Origin: Mycobacterium sp.
GTDB lineage: Bacteria; Actinomycetota; Actinomycetes; Mycobacteriales; Mycobacteriaceae
Assembly: GCA_018401645.1 (NCBI GenBank)
Contig: JAGYKK010000013.1
Span: 1 to 64,000, forward strand
DNA length: 64,000 nucleotides
Direction: 5' to 3'
Both the position numbers and the translations under genes were made by a program. Of this stretch, positions 8,338 to 18,227 are shown piece by piece. Each line of letters starts with the position of its first letter. Position 1 is the stretch's first letter. A model generated the notes under the pieces. That model was not told where the DNA came from. It saw only the letters and a list, made by a program, of their open reading frames with translations, and did no database searches.

Positions 8338-10515
8338 ATGGCTGAGGAAAACGAGGGCGGTTGTCCGATGCGGATCAGGCCGCCTGCGGAGGGCGGCAGC
8401 AACCGCGATTGGTGGCCCGATCAGATCAATCTGAAGATGCTGATCAAATACCCCGCCGAGAACAATCCGATGGATCCGGACTTCGACTACGCCGCCGCGG
8501 TGGCGACCCTCGACGTCGATGCCCTCAAGGCCGACGTCGAAGCGGTGATGACGGACTCCCAGGACTGGTGGCCCGCCGACTACGGAAACTACGGCCCGTT
8601 CTTCGTCCGGATGGCGTGGCACTCCGCCGGCACCTACCGCGTGCAAGACGGCCGCGGCGGCGCCGGGTCGGGCATGCAGCGCTTCGCCCCGATCAACAGC
8701 TGGCCGGACAACACCAGCCTGGACAAGGCTCGTCGGCTGCTCTGGCCAATCAAGAAGAAGTACGGCAAAAACCTCTCGTGGGCCGACCTGATGATCTTCG
8801 CCGGCAACCACGCCATGGAGGCGATGGGATTCAAGACCTTCGGCTTCGCATTCGGCCGCGAGGACCGCTGGCAGCCCGATGAGGACATCTACTGGGGTTC
8901 TGAGGACACCTGGATGGGAACCAGCGCGCGCTACACCGGCGAGCGAGTCTTGGAGAACCCGCTAGGCGCCACCACCATGGGCCTGATTTACGTCAACCCC
9001 GAGGGCCCCGAAGGCGTGCCGGATCCACTGGCCGCCGCCATGGACATCCGGGAGACCTTCGGCCGGATGGCGATGAACGACGTCGAAACCGCGGCGTTGA
9101 TCGTCGGCGGTCACGCCTTCGGCAAGACGCATGGCGCGGGCGGTGACGGAACCGTCGGTCCCGAACCAGAAAGTGCCCCGCTTGAGTTGCAGGGCCTGGG
9201 CTGGAAGGGCGCTTTCGGCAGCGGGGTCGGCAAGGATGCGGTCACCAGCGGCCTGGAGGTCATCTGGACGTCCAACCCGACTAAGTGGGACAACGGCTAC
9301 CTGGAGAACCTCTACGGCTACGAGTGGGAACTGACCGCCAGTCCCACCGGCGCACACCAGTGGAAGCCCAAGGACGGCGCGGGCTCAGACGCCGCGCCCG
9401 AGGCCTTCGGTTCGGGTCGGACCAACCCGTCGATGCTGACCACTGATCTTTCGATGCGCGTGGATCCGATCTACGGGGAGATCACCCGCCGCTGGCTGGA
9501 TCATCCTGAGGAACTCGACGACGCGTTCGCCCGGGCCTGGTTCAAGTTGATCCACCGCGATATGGGTCCGGTCGCCCGCTACGTCGGACCGCTGGTTCCG
9601 AAAGAATCGCTGCTGTGGCAGGACCTGGTGCCGACCGGTGAGAGCAGACTCAGCGCGAAAGACATCGCCACCTTTAAGGAGCAGATCCTGTCGTCGGGTC
9701 TTACTGTGCCGCAACTGGTTTCAACCGCATGGAAAGCTGCCTCCTCCTATCGCGACAGTGACAAGCGGGGCGGGGCCAATGGTGGACGCGTCCGCCTGCA
9801 GCCTCAAGCCGGCTGGGAGTCCAACGAGCCCGACGAGCTGGCCCAGGTGGTGCGCAAGCTCGAGGAGATCCAGAAGGCATCCGGTATCAAGGTGTCGTTC
9901 GCCGACCTCGTGGTGCTCGGCGGAGTGGCAGCGGTGGAAAAGGCGGCCAAGGACGCCGGTTTCGCCGTCACGGTGCCGTTCACTCCGGGTCGCGGCGACG
10001 CCACCCAGGAGATGACCGACGTCGATTCCTTCTCCTATCTCGAGCCCAAGTCCGATGGGTTCCGCAACTTCGTCGGTAAGGGCGAACCCCTGCCGGCCGA
10101 GTACATGATGGTCGAACGGGCCAACCTGTTGACCTTGACGGTTCCGGAGATGACGGTCCTGGTGGGCGGCCTGCGGGTGCTTGGTGCCAACCACGGCGGC
10201 ACTGCTCTGGGTGTGCTGACCGACAAGCCGGGTCGGCTGACCACCGACTTCTTCGTCAACATGCTCGACATGGACACCGAGTGGTCGCCGTCAGCGAAGG
10301 ACGACGGCACCTACGTGGGAACGGACCGCGCGACCGGGAAGCAGAAGTGGACCGGCAGCCGCACCGACCTGATCTTCGGATCAAACTCCCAGCTTCGAGC
10401 GCTGGCAGAGGTGTACGCCCAAGACGACGCCGGGGAGAAGTTCGCCCGCGACTTCGCAGCAGCGTGGTCCAAGGTGATGGACCTCGACCGGTTCGAGGTC
10501 AAGAAGTCGAAGTAG
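8338..10515 (+). CDS. katG: Bifunctional catalase-peroxidase KatG
   Basis: 725 residues, two peroxidase domains, the N-terminal one binding heme. Distal-site Arg91, Trp94 and His95 lie in [12 protein letters not shown], and the proximal His is His259 in [13 protein letters not shown]. The Met-Tyr-Trp cross-link needed for catalase activity can form from Trp94, Tyr218 and Met244. The residue equivalent to Ser315 of M. tuberculosis, the main isoniazid-resistance site, is Ser304 in AVTSGLEV, so the wild-type state is kept. It destroys H2O2 and peroxynitrite and activates isoniazid. A GGAGGG ribosome site precedes the ATG. It follows furA in an operon and ends before a strong terminator. Confidence 0.98.
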   Translation: MAEENEGGCPMRIRPPAEGGSNRDWWPDQINLKMLIKYPAENNPMDPDFDYAAAVATLDVDALKADVEAVMTDSQDWWPADYGNYGPFFVRMAWHSAGTYRVQDGRGGAGSGMQRFAPINSWPDNTSLDKARRLLWPIKKKYGKNLSWADLMIFAGNHAMEAMGFKTFGFAFGREDRWQPDEDIYWGSEDTWMGTSARYTGERVLENPLGATTMGLIYVNPEGPEGVPDPLAAAMDIRETFGRMAMNDVETAALIVGGHAFGKTHGAGGDGTVGPEPESAPLELQGLGWKGAFGSGVGKDAVTSGLEVIWTSNPTKWDNGYLENLYGYEWELTASPTGAHQWKPKDGAGSDAAPEAFGSGRTNPSMLTTDLSMRVDPIYGEITRRWLDHPEELDDAFARAWFKLIHRDMGPVARYVGPLVPKESLLWQDLVPTGESRLSAKDIATFKEQILSSGLTVPQLVSTAWKAASSYRDSDKRGGANGGRVRLQPQAGWESNEPDELAQVVRKLEEIQKASGIKVSFADLVVLGGVAAVEKAAKDAGFAVTVPFTPGRGDATQEMTDVDSFSYLEPKSDGFRNFVGKGEPLPAEYMMVERANLLTLTVPEMTVLVGGLRVLGANHGGTALGVLTDKPGRLTTDFFVNMLDMDTEWSPSAKDDGTYVGTDRATGKQKWTGSRTDLIFGSNSQLRALAEVYAQDDAGEKFARDFAAAWSKVMDLDRFEVKKSK

Positions 10516-10529
10516 TTTCCCGCCCGCAA

Positions 10530-10573
10530 AACCCCCGTCGGCCCCTCGAAACCCCCCAGGGCCGGCGGGGGTT
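10530..10573 (+). terminator. Terminator hairpin after katG
   Basis: A 15-base arm AACCCCCGTCGGCCC (10530-10544) pairs with GGGCCGGCGGGGGTT (10559-10573) with a single G-T mismatch and a 14-base loop. There is no long T run, as is common in actinobacteria. It lies 14 bases after the katG stop and before the convergent ccdA-like gene, so it may end transcription from both sides. Confidence 0.8.
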
Positions 10574-10609
10574 CTGCGTTGCCGGGCACAGGCACGCATC
10601 GCCGGTCGG

Positions 10610-11461
10610 CTAGTCGAGGGCCCGGTTCCGCCGTGTCCATGCCACCGCCGCGACGACGAGCAGCAGAGCCCCAACCAGCAGCCACGGCCATGCGCCGTGC
10701 TCGTACACCCAACCCGCGAGGACCCGTTGGAGTCGCCCTGCCGCGCTGATGACCGGGTCATCGGCGCTCCCGCCCGCGGTGAACAGGCGGATCTCGTATA
10801 CCCCGTAGTAGCCCACGTACAGTCCGACCACCACCAGGATCAGCCCGCTGACCCGATTGACGTAGGGCAGCACCGCGCGCATCCGGTCGACCATCGAGGA
10901 ACTGGCCAGCGCCACCGCCACCGCCAGCACTCCGACCACCAGGGCGATGCCGGCCGCGTAGGCCAGATAGACCAGCACGCCCTGGGCCGGCGAACCGCGC
11001 CGGAGGCTGGTGCCGGTCACCGCCAGAAATGGCCCGATGGTGCAGGACAGCGACGCGATCGCGTAACCCACGCCGTAGCCGAACATCGACCCCAACCGCG
11101 CAGTGGGCGCCCACCGTCCGCTGCCGCCGACCAGGTTGGGCATCCTCAGTTCGCGGCCCGACAACAACCAGATCCCCATGACGAACAGGATCGCCCCGAT
11201 CGCCAGCGTGACGAAGGGCAGATAACGCTGCACCGTCGAGGCCACCGACACGGTCAGCAGACCGAATGACCCGAAGACGACCAGGAAACCCAGTGCCATC
11301 GACGCGGTCGCGGCCAGTGCCCGACGGACCGCGGTGAGTTGACCGTTGTTCTGCGGGTCGATCACCAGGGTCAGGTAGGCGGGCAACATCGCGAAGCCGC
11401 ATGGGTTGAAGGCTGCCACCATCCCGGCGACGAAGGCCAACCCGACCAGGTTCTGGTCCAA
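10610..11461 (-). CDS. CcdA/DsbD-type thiol-electron transporter
   Basis: 283 residues with six or more membrane helices plus an extra C-terminal helix (GAWPWLLVGALLLVVAAVAW). Redox cysteines are Cys21 in AAFNPCGFAMLPAYL and Cys140 in ASLSCTIGPF, the pair that carries electrons across the membrane in CcdA. It matches the layout of M. tuberculosis Rv2877c, which sits beside the thioredoxin-like Mpt53 gene, as here (two bases apart). The pair would move reducing or oxidising equivalents from cytoplasmic thioredoxin to the secreted Mpt53-like protein. Confidence 0.88.
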   Translation of the reverse strand: MDQNLVGLAFVAGMVAAFNPCGFAMLPAYLTLVIDPQNNGQLTAVRRALAATASMALGFLVVFGSFGLLTVSVASTVQRYLPFVTLAIGAILFVMGIWLLSGRELRMPNLVGGSGRWAPTARLGSMFGYGVGYAIASLSCTIGPFLAVTGTSLRRGSPAQGVLVYLAYAAGIALVVGVLAVAVALASSSMVDRMRAVLPYVNRVSGLILVVVGLYVGYYGVYEIRLFTAGGSADDPVISAAGRLQRVLAGWVYEHGAWPWLLVGALLLVVAAVAWTRRNRALD

Positions 11462-11463
11462 GG

Positions 11464-11967
11464 TCAGGACGTCAGCGCTTGCACCCGGTCGCTGAGTTCC
11501 TGCTGCGACATCGACGAGGTCGGGTTGTTCACGAAACTCGACGATCCGTCGGGGCTCAGGAATACGTAGGCGGGCTGCCAGGGCACGTTGAACATGGCCC
11601 AGATGGACCCGTCAGCGTCGTTGAGGTTGGTGAAGTTGAGGTTGTACTTCGAGACGAAGTTCTGCATGGCCCCGACGTCGGCCCGGGTGGATATCCCGAC
11701 GAAGGTCACGTTCGGGTTAGCGGCCGCGACGGCGCTGACGTTGGGAGCCTCGGAGTTGCAGAACGGGCACCACGGCGTCCAGAACCACAGCACTGCGGGT
11801 TTGCCCTGCAGGCTCGCACCACTGAAGGCAGCGCCGCCGAGGGTGGTACCGGTGAAGTTCAGATCAGCGGCGGCGGAGGTCGGCGGTTGGGCGATACCAA
11901 AGGTGAGGCCGAGCACCGCCAGCATCAGGGCCAGTGACCTGAGCAGGCTTCGGGTCGGTGTTCTCAT
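11464..11967 (-). CDS. mpt53: Secreted thioredoxin-fold thiol-disulfide oxidoreductase, Mpt53/DsbE-like
   Basis: 167 residues. A signal peptide (RSLLRSLALMLAVLGLTFG, cleavage probably after SAAA near residue 34) is followed by a thioredoxin fold with the active site WCPFC (Cys67, Cys70) and the cis-Pro region VPWQPAYVFLS. Mpt53 of M. tuberculosis is a secreted DsbE-like oxidant that helps disulfide formation in exported proteins. The CcdA-like partner follows by two bases, so they form an operon. The 185-base gap upstream to the divergent DUF1214 gene presumably holds both promoters; none could be placed with confidence. Confidence 0.9.
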   Translation of the reverse strand: MRTPTRSLLRSLALMLAVLGLTFGIAQPPTSAAADLNFTGTTLGGAAFSGASLQGKPAVLWFWTPWCPFCNSEAPNVSAVAAANPNVTFVGISTRADVGAMQNFVSKYNLNFTNLNDADGSIWAMFNVPWQPAYVFLSPDGSSSFVNNPTSSMSQQELSDRVQALTS

Positions 11968-12152
11968 TGCACAGTCCTTCCGATTGCGCGCGATGCGCCT
12001 TTCGCGATTGGTTACTACGTTAGCTGCAGGCTATGGGTGTCTGGTCGGCGAGGCCACTTATCAGCCGGGCGTTCAGAAACGCGTAAGACCCCGGTCCCGG
12101 CGGCATAACGTGGACGGGACGGGGTCGATGGCGACCGGCGGAGGAGTGCGCG

Positions 12153-13247
12153 GTGAGCGATAGGGACGAACTCTCGGAGGCGTTTCACGGGTTGCTGGCC
12201 GAACTTGCGGCCATCGAAGTCAAGTTCCTGGGGGCCGATCCGCCGCTGGAGGAACCTGATCTGCTCGACGGCTACCGGTTGACGTTCAGCCTGCTGCGGG
12301 TGGCGGTCGATGCCTACGTGTGGGGCGACAAGGACAATCCCCGCTTCGTCGACATCATCGGCCCGTACCAGAAGTGGGGTGGAGACAACTCCGATGCGTT
12401 CTATCAACTCGCGCCCATCGACCCCAATCGCAGTTACCGGGTGAGCGGGAACCGCGGAGACTCGGTGTACCTGTCGATCACGGTCTACGGCGGCCCCGAC
12501 GATGGGCACTACAGCAACCGGATCGTCGGCACCCTCAACGACCGCTCGCTGTCGTTCGACGCCGACGGGAACTTCGAGTGCATTCTCTCCCCCGGCGAAC
12601 CTGCCGAGCCGGGGCAATCGCTGCGACTCGACGCCGACGCTGTCGTCGCGTTGACTCGTGACTACCTGGACAACCCCGATACCGACCGGCGGGCACAGTG
12701 GCGCATTGAGGCGATCGACCCGCCGCGCCGCCGTCAGGACAGCCGGGAGGACCTCACCCGCAGACTGCGGGCCGCCCGGACCTGGATCCATGAACAGTGC
12801 TCCTTCATCCCGACCCGGATATCGCCACCGAACGAGATCGCCGAGCCCTACCCGGTTCCCCAGCATGCCTACGGGTGGTCGGCCGCTGACGCCGCCTACG
12901 CGATGGGTGCCTACCAACTCGAGCATGATCAGGCGCTGATCATCGACGGCACCTCGCCGGCGTGCGCGTTCTGGAACCTGTGCCTGTGGAACCCGTTCCT
13001 GCACACCTACGACTACACCTACGAACGCGTCACCGGTGAACGTGTCACCATCAACGGCGCGCACATTGCCTACGAACCGGACGGATCGTGGCGGATCGTG
13101 GTCAGCGACACCGATCCGGGCCATCCCAACTGGGTATCCACCGCGGGACGGTCAAGCGGCCTGATCTGGTTGCGCTGGTTCCTACCCGAGGAAACCCCGC
13201 ACCGGCCCGTCTGCCGGGTGGTCAAGGTCGACGAGGTTCGCAGGTGA
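12153..13247 (+). CDS. DUF1214 domain protein
   Basis: 364 residues from a GTG at 12153 preceded by GAGGAG. The C-terminal part (NPFLHTYDYTYERVTGERVTIN, then GSWRIVVSDTDPGHPNWVST and GLIWLRWFLPE) is the DUF1214 fold found in many mycobacterial proteins. The N-terminal half has conserved patches (DNPRFVDIIGPYQKWGGDN, SYRVSGNRGDSVYLS). The last bases overlap the sulfotransferase start (GTGA), so the two are translationally coupled and probably work in one process. The biochemical function of the family is not known. Confidence 0.85.
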   Translation: MSDRDELSEAFHGLLAELAAIEVKFLGADPPLEEPDLLDGYRLTFSLLRVAVDAYVWGDKDNPRFVDIIGPYQKWGGDNSDAFYQLAPIDPNRSYRVSGNRGDSVYLSITVYGGPDDGHYSNRIVGTLNDRSLSFDADGNFECILSPGEPAEPGQSLRLDADAVVALTRDYLDNPDTDRRAQWRIEAIDPPRRRQDSREDLTRRLRAARTWIHEQCSFIPTRISPPNEIAEPYPVPQHAYGWSAADAAYAMGAYQLEHDQALIIDGTSPACAFWNLCLWNPFLHTYDYTYERVTGERVTINGAHIAYEPDGSWRIVVSDTDPGHPNWVSTAGRSSGLIWLRWFLPEETPHRPVCRVVKVDEVRR

Positions 13248-14524
13248 CGACCGCCCGGCCGGAAGCGGTGGACCTGCCCGACCTGGCCCACCCGGTTTAT
13301 CCGGAGGCAGCCGAGCCGATCCGTGCAGCGCTCGCGGCGTACGGCAGCATGCTGGAACTCACGCCTACGGCACTCATGTCGACCGCGTCGGAACGCACCG
13401 GTCTGAGTCAGTGGGGTGACCCGGGATTCCGCGAGCGCCTGGAGCTGTTGTGCGCGGCACTGCGTGACGAGGCCGGCCTGTCACAGACCGGCGTGGCGAT
13501 CGCGTTCGAACAACTGGTCGGCAACCTGGTGAACCGGCTCCGGTTGGAAGCACTGATCGCCGCGCATCCCGAAATCGAATCCATCGCGATCGAACGACCC
13601 ATCATCATCTGCGGGCTGCCCCGCAGCGGCACCACCCACCTGCACAACCTGATCGCCGCCGACCCCGCTATCCGCTCCCTGCCCTACTGGGAAAGCCTCG
13701 AGCCGTTCCCCGCGCTCGACGACGTCAACGAACAAGGTCGCCGGGCCCGCTGCTCAGCGGGCCTGGAGCTACTCGATGCGTCGCTGCCGGAGTTCAAACG
13801 GATGCACGAGATGACCGTGGATCATGCGCATGAAGAGATCCAACTCCTGGCCAACGACATCTCCGGGATGCTCTTCGAAACCACCTACCAGGTGCCCAGC
13901 TTCGCCGCGCACTACAGATCACACGATCAGCTGCCCTCGTACCGCTATCTCAAGCGCTCGCTACAGGCCCTGCAGTGGCTGCGCGGCGGTACCCGATGGG
14001 GGTTGAAGTCACCGCAACACCTCGAGCAGTTCCCCACCGTCTTGGCTGCTTTTCCGGATGCGACTTTCGTGGTGACGCATCGTGATCCGGTTGAAGTGAC
14101 CCGCTCACTGGTGACCATGGTGGCCTATGCCGCGCGGATGGCCAACGATCACCCCGACCCGCGCGCCATCGGGCGGTACTGGTTGCATCGGGCCGAGGAC
14201 CTGCTGAACGGATGTCTGCGCGATCGCGACGTGTTGCCCGGTGAGCAGTCCATTGATGTTCGATTCGCTGATTTCATGGCAGACGAAAACGCCACGCTCA
14301 GCGCGATCTACCGGGTGGCTGGTCAGCCGTACACCGAAGGCGTGCGGGCTTCGATGGCGGCATTCAGCGCCTCTCATCCGCGCGGCCGCCACGGCGGGAT
14401 CAGCTACGACCCCGCCGCGATTGGCATCGACCCCGACGATGCGGGACAGCGGTTGAGCGACTACCGCGACCGATTTGTTGCCGCCGGACGGCCACAACAG
14501 GTCCCCGCCCGACCTGCCGGGTAA
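13244..14524 (+). CDS. Sulfotransferase family protein
   Basis: 426 residues. The PAPS 5'-phosphosulfate loop is clear: IIICGLPRSGTTHLHNLI near residue 120. The 3'-phosphate-binding segment is probably TFVVTHRDPVEVTRSLVTM (R and S). The size and N-terminal extension match mycobacterial sulfotransferase-like proteins such as Rv2267c and Rv3529c. The family transfers sulfate from PAPS to a hydroxyl group of a lipid or other small molecule; the acceptor cannot be predicted. The GTG at 13244 overlaps the stop of the DUF1214 gene. The gene ends ten bases before the next small secreted protein. Confidence 0.85.
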   Translation: MTTARPEAVDLPDLAHPVYPEAAEPIRAALAAYGSMLELTPTALMSTASERTGLSQWGDPGFRERLELLCAALRDEAGLSQTGVAIAFEQLVGNLVNRLRLEALIAAHPEIESIAIERPIIICGLPRSGTTHLHNLIAADPAIRSLPYWESLEPFPALDDVNEQGRRARCSAGLELLDASLPEFKRMHEMTVDHAHEEIQLLANDISGMLFETTYQVPSFAAHYRSHDQLPSYRYLKRSLQALQWLRGGTRWGLKSPQHLEQFPTVLAAFPDATFVVTHRDPVEVTRSLVTMVAYAARMANDHPDPRAIGRYWLHRAEDLLNGCLRDRDVLPGEQSIDVRFADFMADENATLSAIYRVAGQPYTEGVRASMAAFSASHPRGRHGGISYDPAAIGIDPDDAGQRLSDYRDRFVAAGRPQQVPARPAG

Positions 14525-14534
14525 CCTTTGCGTC

Positions 14535-14987
14535 ATGGTTCGGGTTCTCGCGTGCGCCGTGGTCATGGTGGCACTCGGGTGCGTTCTCAACGGCTCCGGG
14601 ACAGCCACCGCCGATCCGGGAGATCCATCCGTGCCCTTCCCCCCTGGGTCCCTCATCGAGGAAGGGACCTTCGCGGTCGGCACAGACATCGCGCCCGGCG
14701 TGTACGCCTCGGCCGGCCCGGTCGAGGGAGACACCTGCTACTGGAGACGGATCGGCGCCGATAACGTCACCCTGAACAACGCGCTGACATCACAACCCCA
14801 ATTGATCGCGATCGAGGCAACCGATGTCGCCTTCAAGACCCGGGGATGCCAACCGTGGCAGTTGACGCAGAGCGGTATTCCACCGGAGGAAATTCCTCCC
14901 TGGCTCGCGCAATTGCGGTTGCGTCACGAACTCAACGTGCTCAACGGACTGGCGGGTGCGTCCGGAAACGGTCAGCTTCCGTTCTGA
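14535..14987 (+). CDS. Secreted protein of unknown function
   Basis: 150 residues. The N-terminal hydrophobic stretch VRVLACAVVMVALGCVL is a signal sequence; ALGC is a weak lipobox, so it is either secreted or a lipoprotein. The mature part has GTFAVGTDIAPGVYASAGP and CYWRR, a pattern common in small actinobacterial exported proteins, with two later Cys that could pair. The ATG at 14535 is chosen because it begins the signal sequence. It lies between the sulfotransferase and modA in one direction with gaps of 10 and 14 bases. Confidence 0.7.
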   Translation: MVRVLACAVVMVALGCVLNGSGTATADPGDPSVPFPPGSLIEEGTFAVGTDIAPGVYASAGPVEGDTCYWRRIGADNVTLNNALTSQPQLIAIEATDVAFKTRGCQPWQLTQSGIPPEEIPPWLAQLRLRHELNVLNGLAGASGNGQLPF

Positions 14988-15001
14988 GGAACCCATCCCC
15001 C

Positions 15002-15745
15002 GTGATCACCGCCGTGGTGCGTATCGCGGTCTGCGCTTTACTGATCGTGATCAGCGGTTGCGCTTCGACTCCCCGCTCCGACCGGCTCCTCGTCTTCGCG
15101 GCGGCATCCCTAAAGACGCCCTTCGCCGAGATCGGCGACCGGTTCACCGCCGCCAATCCCGGCACCGTCGTCGAATTGTCCTTCGCCGGTTCCACGGATC
15201 TGCTCACCCAGTTGACCCAGGGTGCCGAGGCGGATATATACGCCTCGGCCGACACCCCCACCATGGATCGGGCGGCCGCGGCAGGACTTCTCGGCGGTGA
15301 GCCCGTCGCTTTGGCCACAAACACCCTCACGATCGCCGTCGCCCCGGGAAATCCCAAGGCAATCACGTCATTTCAGGACCTGAGGGCTGTCAGCGTGGTG
15401 ATCTGCGCCCCCCAGGTCCCGTGCGGAGCGGCGCTGCCCCGGTTGCAACGTGAGACAGGTGTCGATCTGGCGCCGGTCAGCGAGGAGTCCTCGGTCACCG
15501 ACGTGCTGAACCGGGTGACCAGCACCACAGCCGACGCCGGACTGGTCTACGTCACCGATACCCTGGCGGCCACCGGAGATGTCACCGCGGTGGCGTTTCC
15601 GGAAGCGGCCAGCGCGGTGAACACCTACCAGATCGCCACCCTGCGGGAGTCGCGCCATGCGGCTCTGGCTACCGAATTCGTGAAGTTTATGACGGGACCG
15701 GTCGGTCAGGAGGCGCTGGCCTCGGCTGGTTTCGGCAGCCCATGA
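15002..15745 (+). CDS. modA: Molybdate ABC transporter substrate-binding lipoprotein ModA
   Basis: 247 residues from a GTG with GAGGA upstream. Lipoprotein signal: VRIAVCALLIVISGC, lipobox ISGC with the acylated Cys near residue 19. The ModA core follows closely the mycobacterial Rv1857 sequence: LLVFAAASLKTPFAEIG, FAGSTDLLTQLTQGAEADIYASAD, LATNTLTIAVAPGNPK, VPCGAALPRL, EESSVTDVLNRV and ADAGLVYVTD. It captures molybdate or tungstate outside the membrane and hands it to ModB/ModC. Those genes lie about 46 kb away in this window, so modA stands alone here. Confidence 0.92.
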   Translation: MITAVVRIAVCALLIVISGCASTPRSDRLLVFAAASLKTPFAEIGDRFTAANPGTVVELSFAGSTDLLTQLTQGAEADIYASADTPTMDRAAAAGLLGGEPVALATNTLTIAVAPGNPKAITSFQDLRAVSVVICAPQVPCGAALPRLQRETGVDLAPVSEESSVTDVLNRVTSTTADAGLVYVTDTLAATGDVTAVAFPEAASAVNTYQIATLRESRHAALATEFVKFMTGPVGQEALASAGFGSP

Positions 15746-15770
15746 CGACCCGGCGGTTAACGTCTGCCAC

Positions 15771-16522
15771 GTGATCGTGTTGCTTCCCCCCTCGGAGACC
15801 AAGCGCACCGGAGGTGACGGGCCCGCACTGGACCTTGCGGTGCTGCGGTCTGCCGAACTCACTGGGCTCCGTGAGGCCCTCGTCGGTGAACTCATCGAAC
15901 TCGCCGCCGACCCGGCGGCCAGCAGGCGGGCGCTGGGAATCTCGGTGGCCCAAGGTGGCGAGATCGAACGCAACGCCAACCTGCGGACCACGCCCACGCT
16001 GCCGGCGATCCACCGCTATACGGGCGTGCTGTACGACGCGCTGGATTTCGGGTCGCTGCGGGCGGTCGACGCCGATCGGGCCCGGTCCCGGTTGGCGATC
16101 GGTTCAGCGTTGTTCGGACTGCTGCGCACCGATGACATGATTCCCGCCTATCGACTCTCGGCGAGCGCCAAACTGCCCGACCGGCCGCGCCTGCCCGCGC
16201 GCTGGCGTCCGGTGCTCGAACCGGTCCTGGCGGATCTGGCGAGTCGCGAACTCATCGTCGATCTGCGCTCCGGCGCCTATGTCGGGCTGGGCCGAATCGA
16301 CGGTGCCGTCGCGGTGGATGTAGTCGCCGAGCACCAGGCCGGTCGGCGCACCGTGATCACCCACTTCAACAAGGCCCACAAGGGTCGGCTGGCCCGGGCT
16401 GGCGGTGGCAAATCTGAACCCTGCGACGCGCGGCGGTGGCGGCGCTGGCCCGCCGAGCCGGGATGCGGGTCGAACGCGAGGCCAACGAGCTCACCATCGT
16501 CGTTCCCGCGGTGCGAGAATGA
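15771..16522 (+). pseudogene. yaaA: Peroxide stress protein YaaA (frameshifted)
   Basis: GTG start at 15771. The YaaA (DUF328/UPF0246) signature is strong at the N-terminus, MIVLLPPSETKR, and later YTGVLYDALDFGSL, FGLLRTDDMIPAYRLS, DLRSGAYVGL and THFNKAHKGRLAR. After that the frame shifts by one near 16397 (LAVANLNPAT) and again near 16431 (VAALARRAG to VPAVRE), ending at 16522. YaaA binds DNA and limits hydrogen-peroxide damage by affecting free iron in E. coli. As given, the frame runs on into the methyltransferase gene, which is an artefact of the shifts, not a fusion. Confidence 0.85.
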
Positions 16523-16526
16523 TTCG

Positions 16527-17150
16527 ATGACCACCCGGTGGCAGGGCTTGGATACAGCGCGAGGTCACGAGTACGACGCCCGCTGGTGCTCACTGGAAGC
16601 GGCCGGGGAGAACATCCATGGCGAAGCCGACCTGGTCGAGTCGCTCCTCGCCGAGTCGCCTTTCGCTGCGTCTGTAGTTGAGTCAGGGAGGCGCACAGTG
16701 CTCGATGCCGGTTGCGGAACCGGGCGGGTGGCGATCGAACTGGCCAGGCGCGGGGTATCGGTCATCGGCGTCGACACGGACGTTGAGATGCTGGCGGTCG
16801 CACGCGCGAAAGCTCCCGACATCAGTTGGTGGGAGGCCGATCTCAGCGACCCCGAGGCCATCCCGACCGGACCGTTCGACCTGGTGCTGCTGGCGGGGAA
16901 CGTGATGATCTTCCTCGAGCCGGGCAGCGAAGATGTCGTCCTGGGAAATCTCACCGCCCGGCTTTCGGTCGGCGGATTTCTGGTCGCCGGTTTCAGCATT
17001 CAAGCCGGGCAGTTGTCCTGTGAGCGCTACGACGCATCGGCTGCGGTTGCGGGTCTGACGCCGGTCGCCCGATGGGCGACGTGGAATCGGCGAGCGTTCG
17101 ACGACGGCGACTACGCGGTCATGGTTCATCGCCGAGAGAACAGGCGGTGA
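16527..17150 (+). CDS. Class I SAM-dependent methyltransferase
   Basis: 207 residues. SAM-binding motif I is VLDAGCGTGRVAIELARRG, motif II VIGVDTDVEMLAVARAKAP, and the acidic strand DLSDPEAIPTGPFDLVLLAGN follows. The ATG at 16527 starts MTTRWQGLDTARGHEYD, which resembles the N-terminus of small actinobacterial methyltransferases; it sits four bases after the true yaaA stop. Its stop overlaps the GTG of the next gene. The substrate is unknown. Confidence 0.85.
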   Translation: MTTRWQGLDTARGHEYDARWCSLEAAGENIHGEADLVESLLAESPFAASVVESGRRTVLDAGCGTGRVAIELARRGVSVIGVDTDVEMLAVARAKAPDISWWEADLSDPEAIPTGPFDLVLLAGNVMIFLEPGSEDVVLGNLTARLSVGGFLVAGFSIQAGQLSCERYDASAAVAGLTPVARWATWNRRAFDDGDYAVMVHRRENRR

Positions 17151-18227
17151 AATTCCCTACGCGGGTCGGACCCGACCAGTACTACGCCTTCACCTCGCGA
17201 CTGACGGCGCGGGGCATGCGGCGCCCCGCCATGCTGGTGATCGCGTGTTTCACCGTGAGCCTGTGTGTTCCCGCGGTGTTGGCGATGTTCAACCCGCAGT
17301 CCACCTACCTCCCGGGCGGACGCCTCATCCTCGTCGGGGCTGCCGTGGTCTGCGTGATTTTTGCGCTGCCCTGGTTGCGGCACCGATGGCCGACCCGGGT
17401 CGAATCAACCGCTTTGATGGCCGTCGGCGCGGTGGCACTGGCGGTAGGCTGCGTGGTCGCGGCGGATCCGCTCGCCGGATTGCTCATCGGCGCCGCGTTC
17501 CCGTTCATCCTCGGCTACGCCGCTCTCTTCCACAGCACGCGATTGTTGGCGTTCACGATGGCGGTCGCGGCATCGACCTACCTGTGGCTGGCGGTCCGGA
17601 TCGGGGCCGACGACATCCCGACCGCGTTCGCATGACGACCCCCTCGTGCTCCTGAACATCGTTGTGGTGTTCGCCTGCCGCACTGCGTCGCCCTAGTCGG
17701 CGAATCAGATCAGGTACTGACCGACGTCAGACCACTGACCGGACTGCCCGCCCGGGGGGCCCTACGAAGGCGCCGCGAACCTGATGAGCTCGCGGGCCCG
17801 CAGCGATGATCGGTTTCTGGTTGTCCTGGTCGTCTGCATTGACAGCTATGCCGCGATCCTCAGCATCCAGGGTGATCGCGGCACCAGCCGGGCCCGGGTT
17901 TGGGTCGCGCAGGCGCTGCGGGAGACCATCCGGCACGACGCGGTGCTGGGACACGTGGACGATTCCGAGTTCTTCGTCGCCGACACCTTCACCACGCCGG
18001 ACCCGACACCGTTGGTCGACCGCGCGCTTGGCGCCATCGCCTCGACCCCGGGTGGTCTGACCGCCAGCATCGGCGTGGTCAGCACCGCCTTGCGCGCCCT
18101 GTCCGACCGGCCGCCGGGTGCGGCACTCGATGAGGTCATCGCACTGGCCACTACCGAGATGCACAAGGCCAGGCGGTGCGGCGGTAACCAGGCGCGGTAC
18201 ATCACGGATGTAGATCTCAGCGGCTGA
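17147..18227 (+). pseudogene. Membrane protein with degenerate GGDEF domain (frameshifted)
   Basis: The N-terminal half (17147-17635) starts with a cytoplasmic segment (TRVGPDQYYAFTSRLTARG) and has about five membrane helices. The open frame then stops, but the next 150 bases in shifted frames read VLLNIVVVFACR and then PLTGLPARGAL, the usual DPLTGLPNR opening of a GGDEF domain. The rest (17784-18227) is the GGDEF fold. The signature GGDEF is replaced by DDSEF (17958-17972), so diguanylate cyclase activity is not expected. Two or three indels between 17600 and 17790 separate the halves. The GTG at 17147 overlaps the stop of the methyltransferase. The last 11 bases overlap the convergent cinA. 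Confidence 0.7.

Noticed and set aside
15771..17150. Single YaaA-methyltransferase fusion protein
   Set aside because: The frames join only because of two indels near 16397 and 16431; the conserved YaaA end continues in other frames to its own stop at 16522, and the methyltransferase has its own start at 16527.
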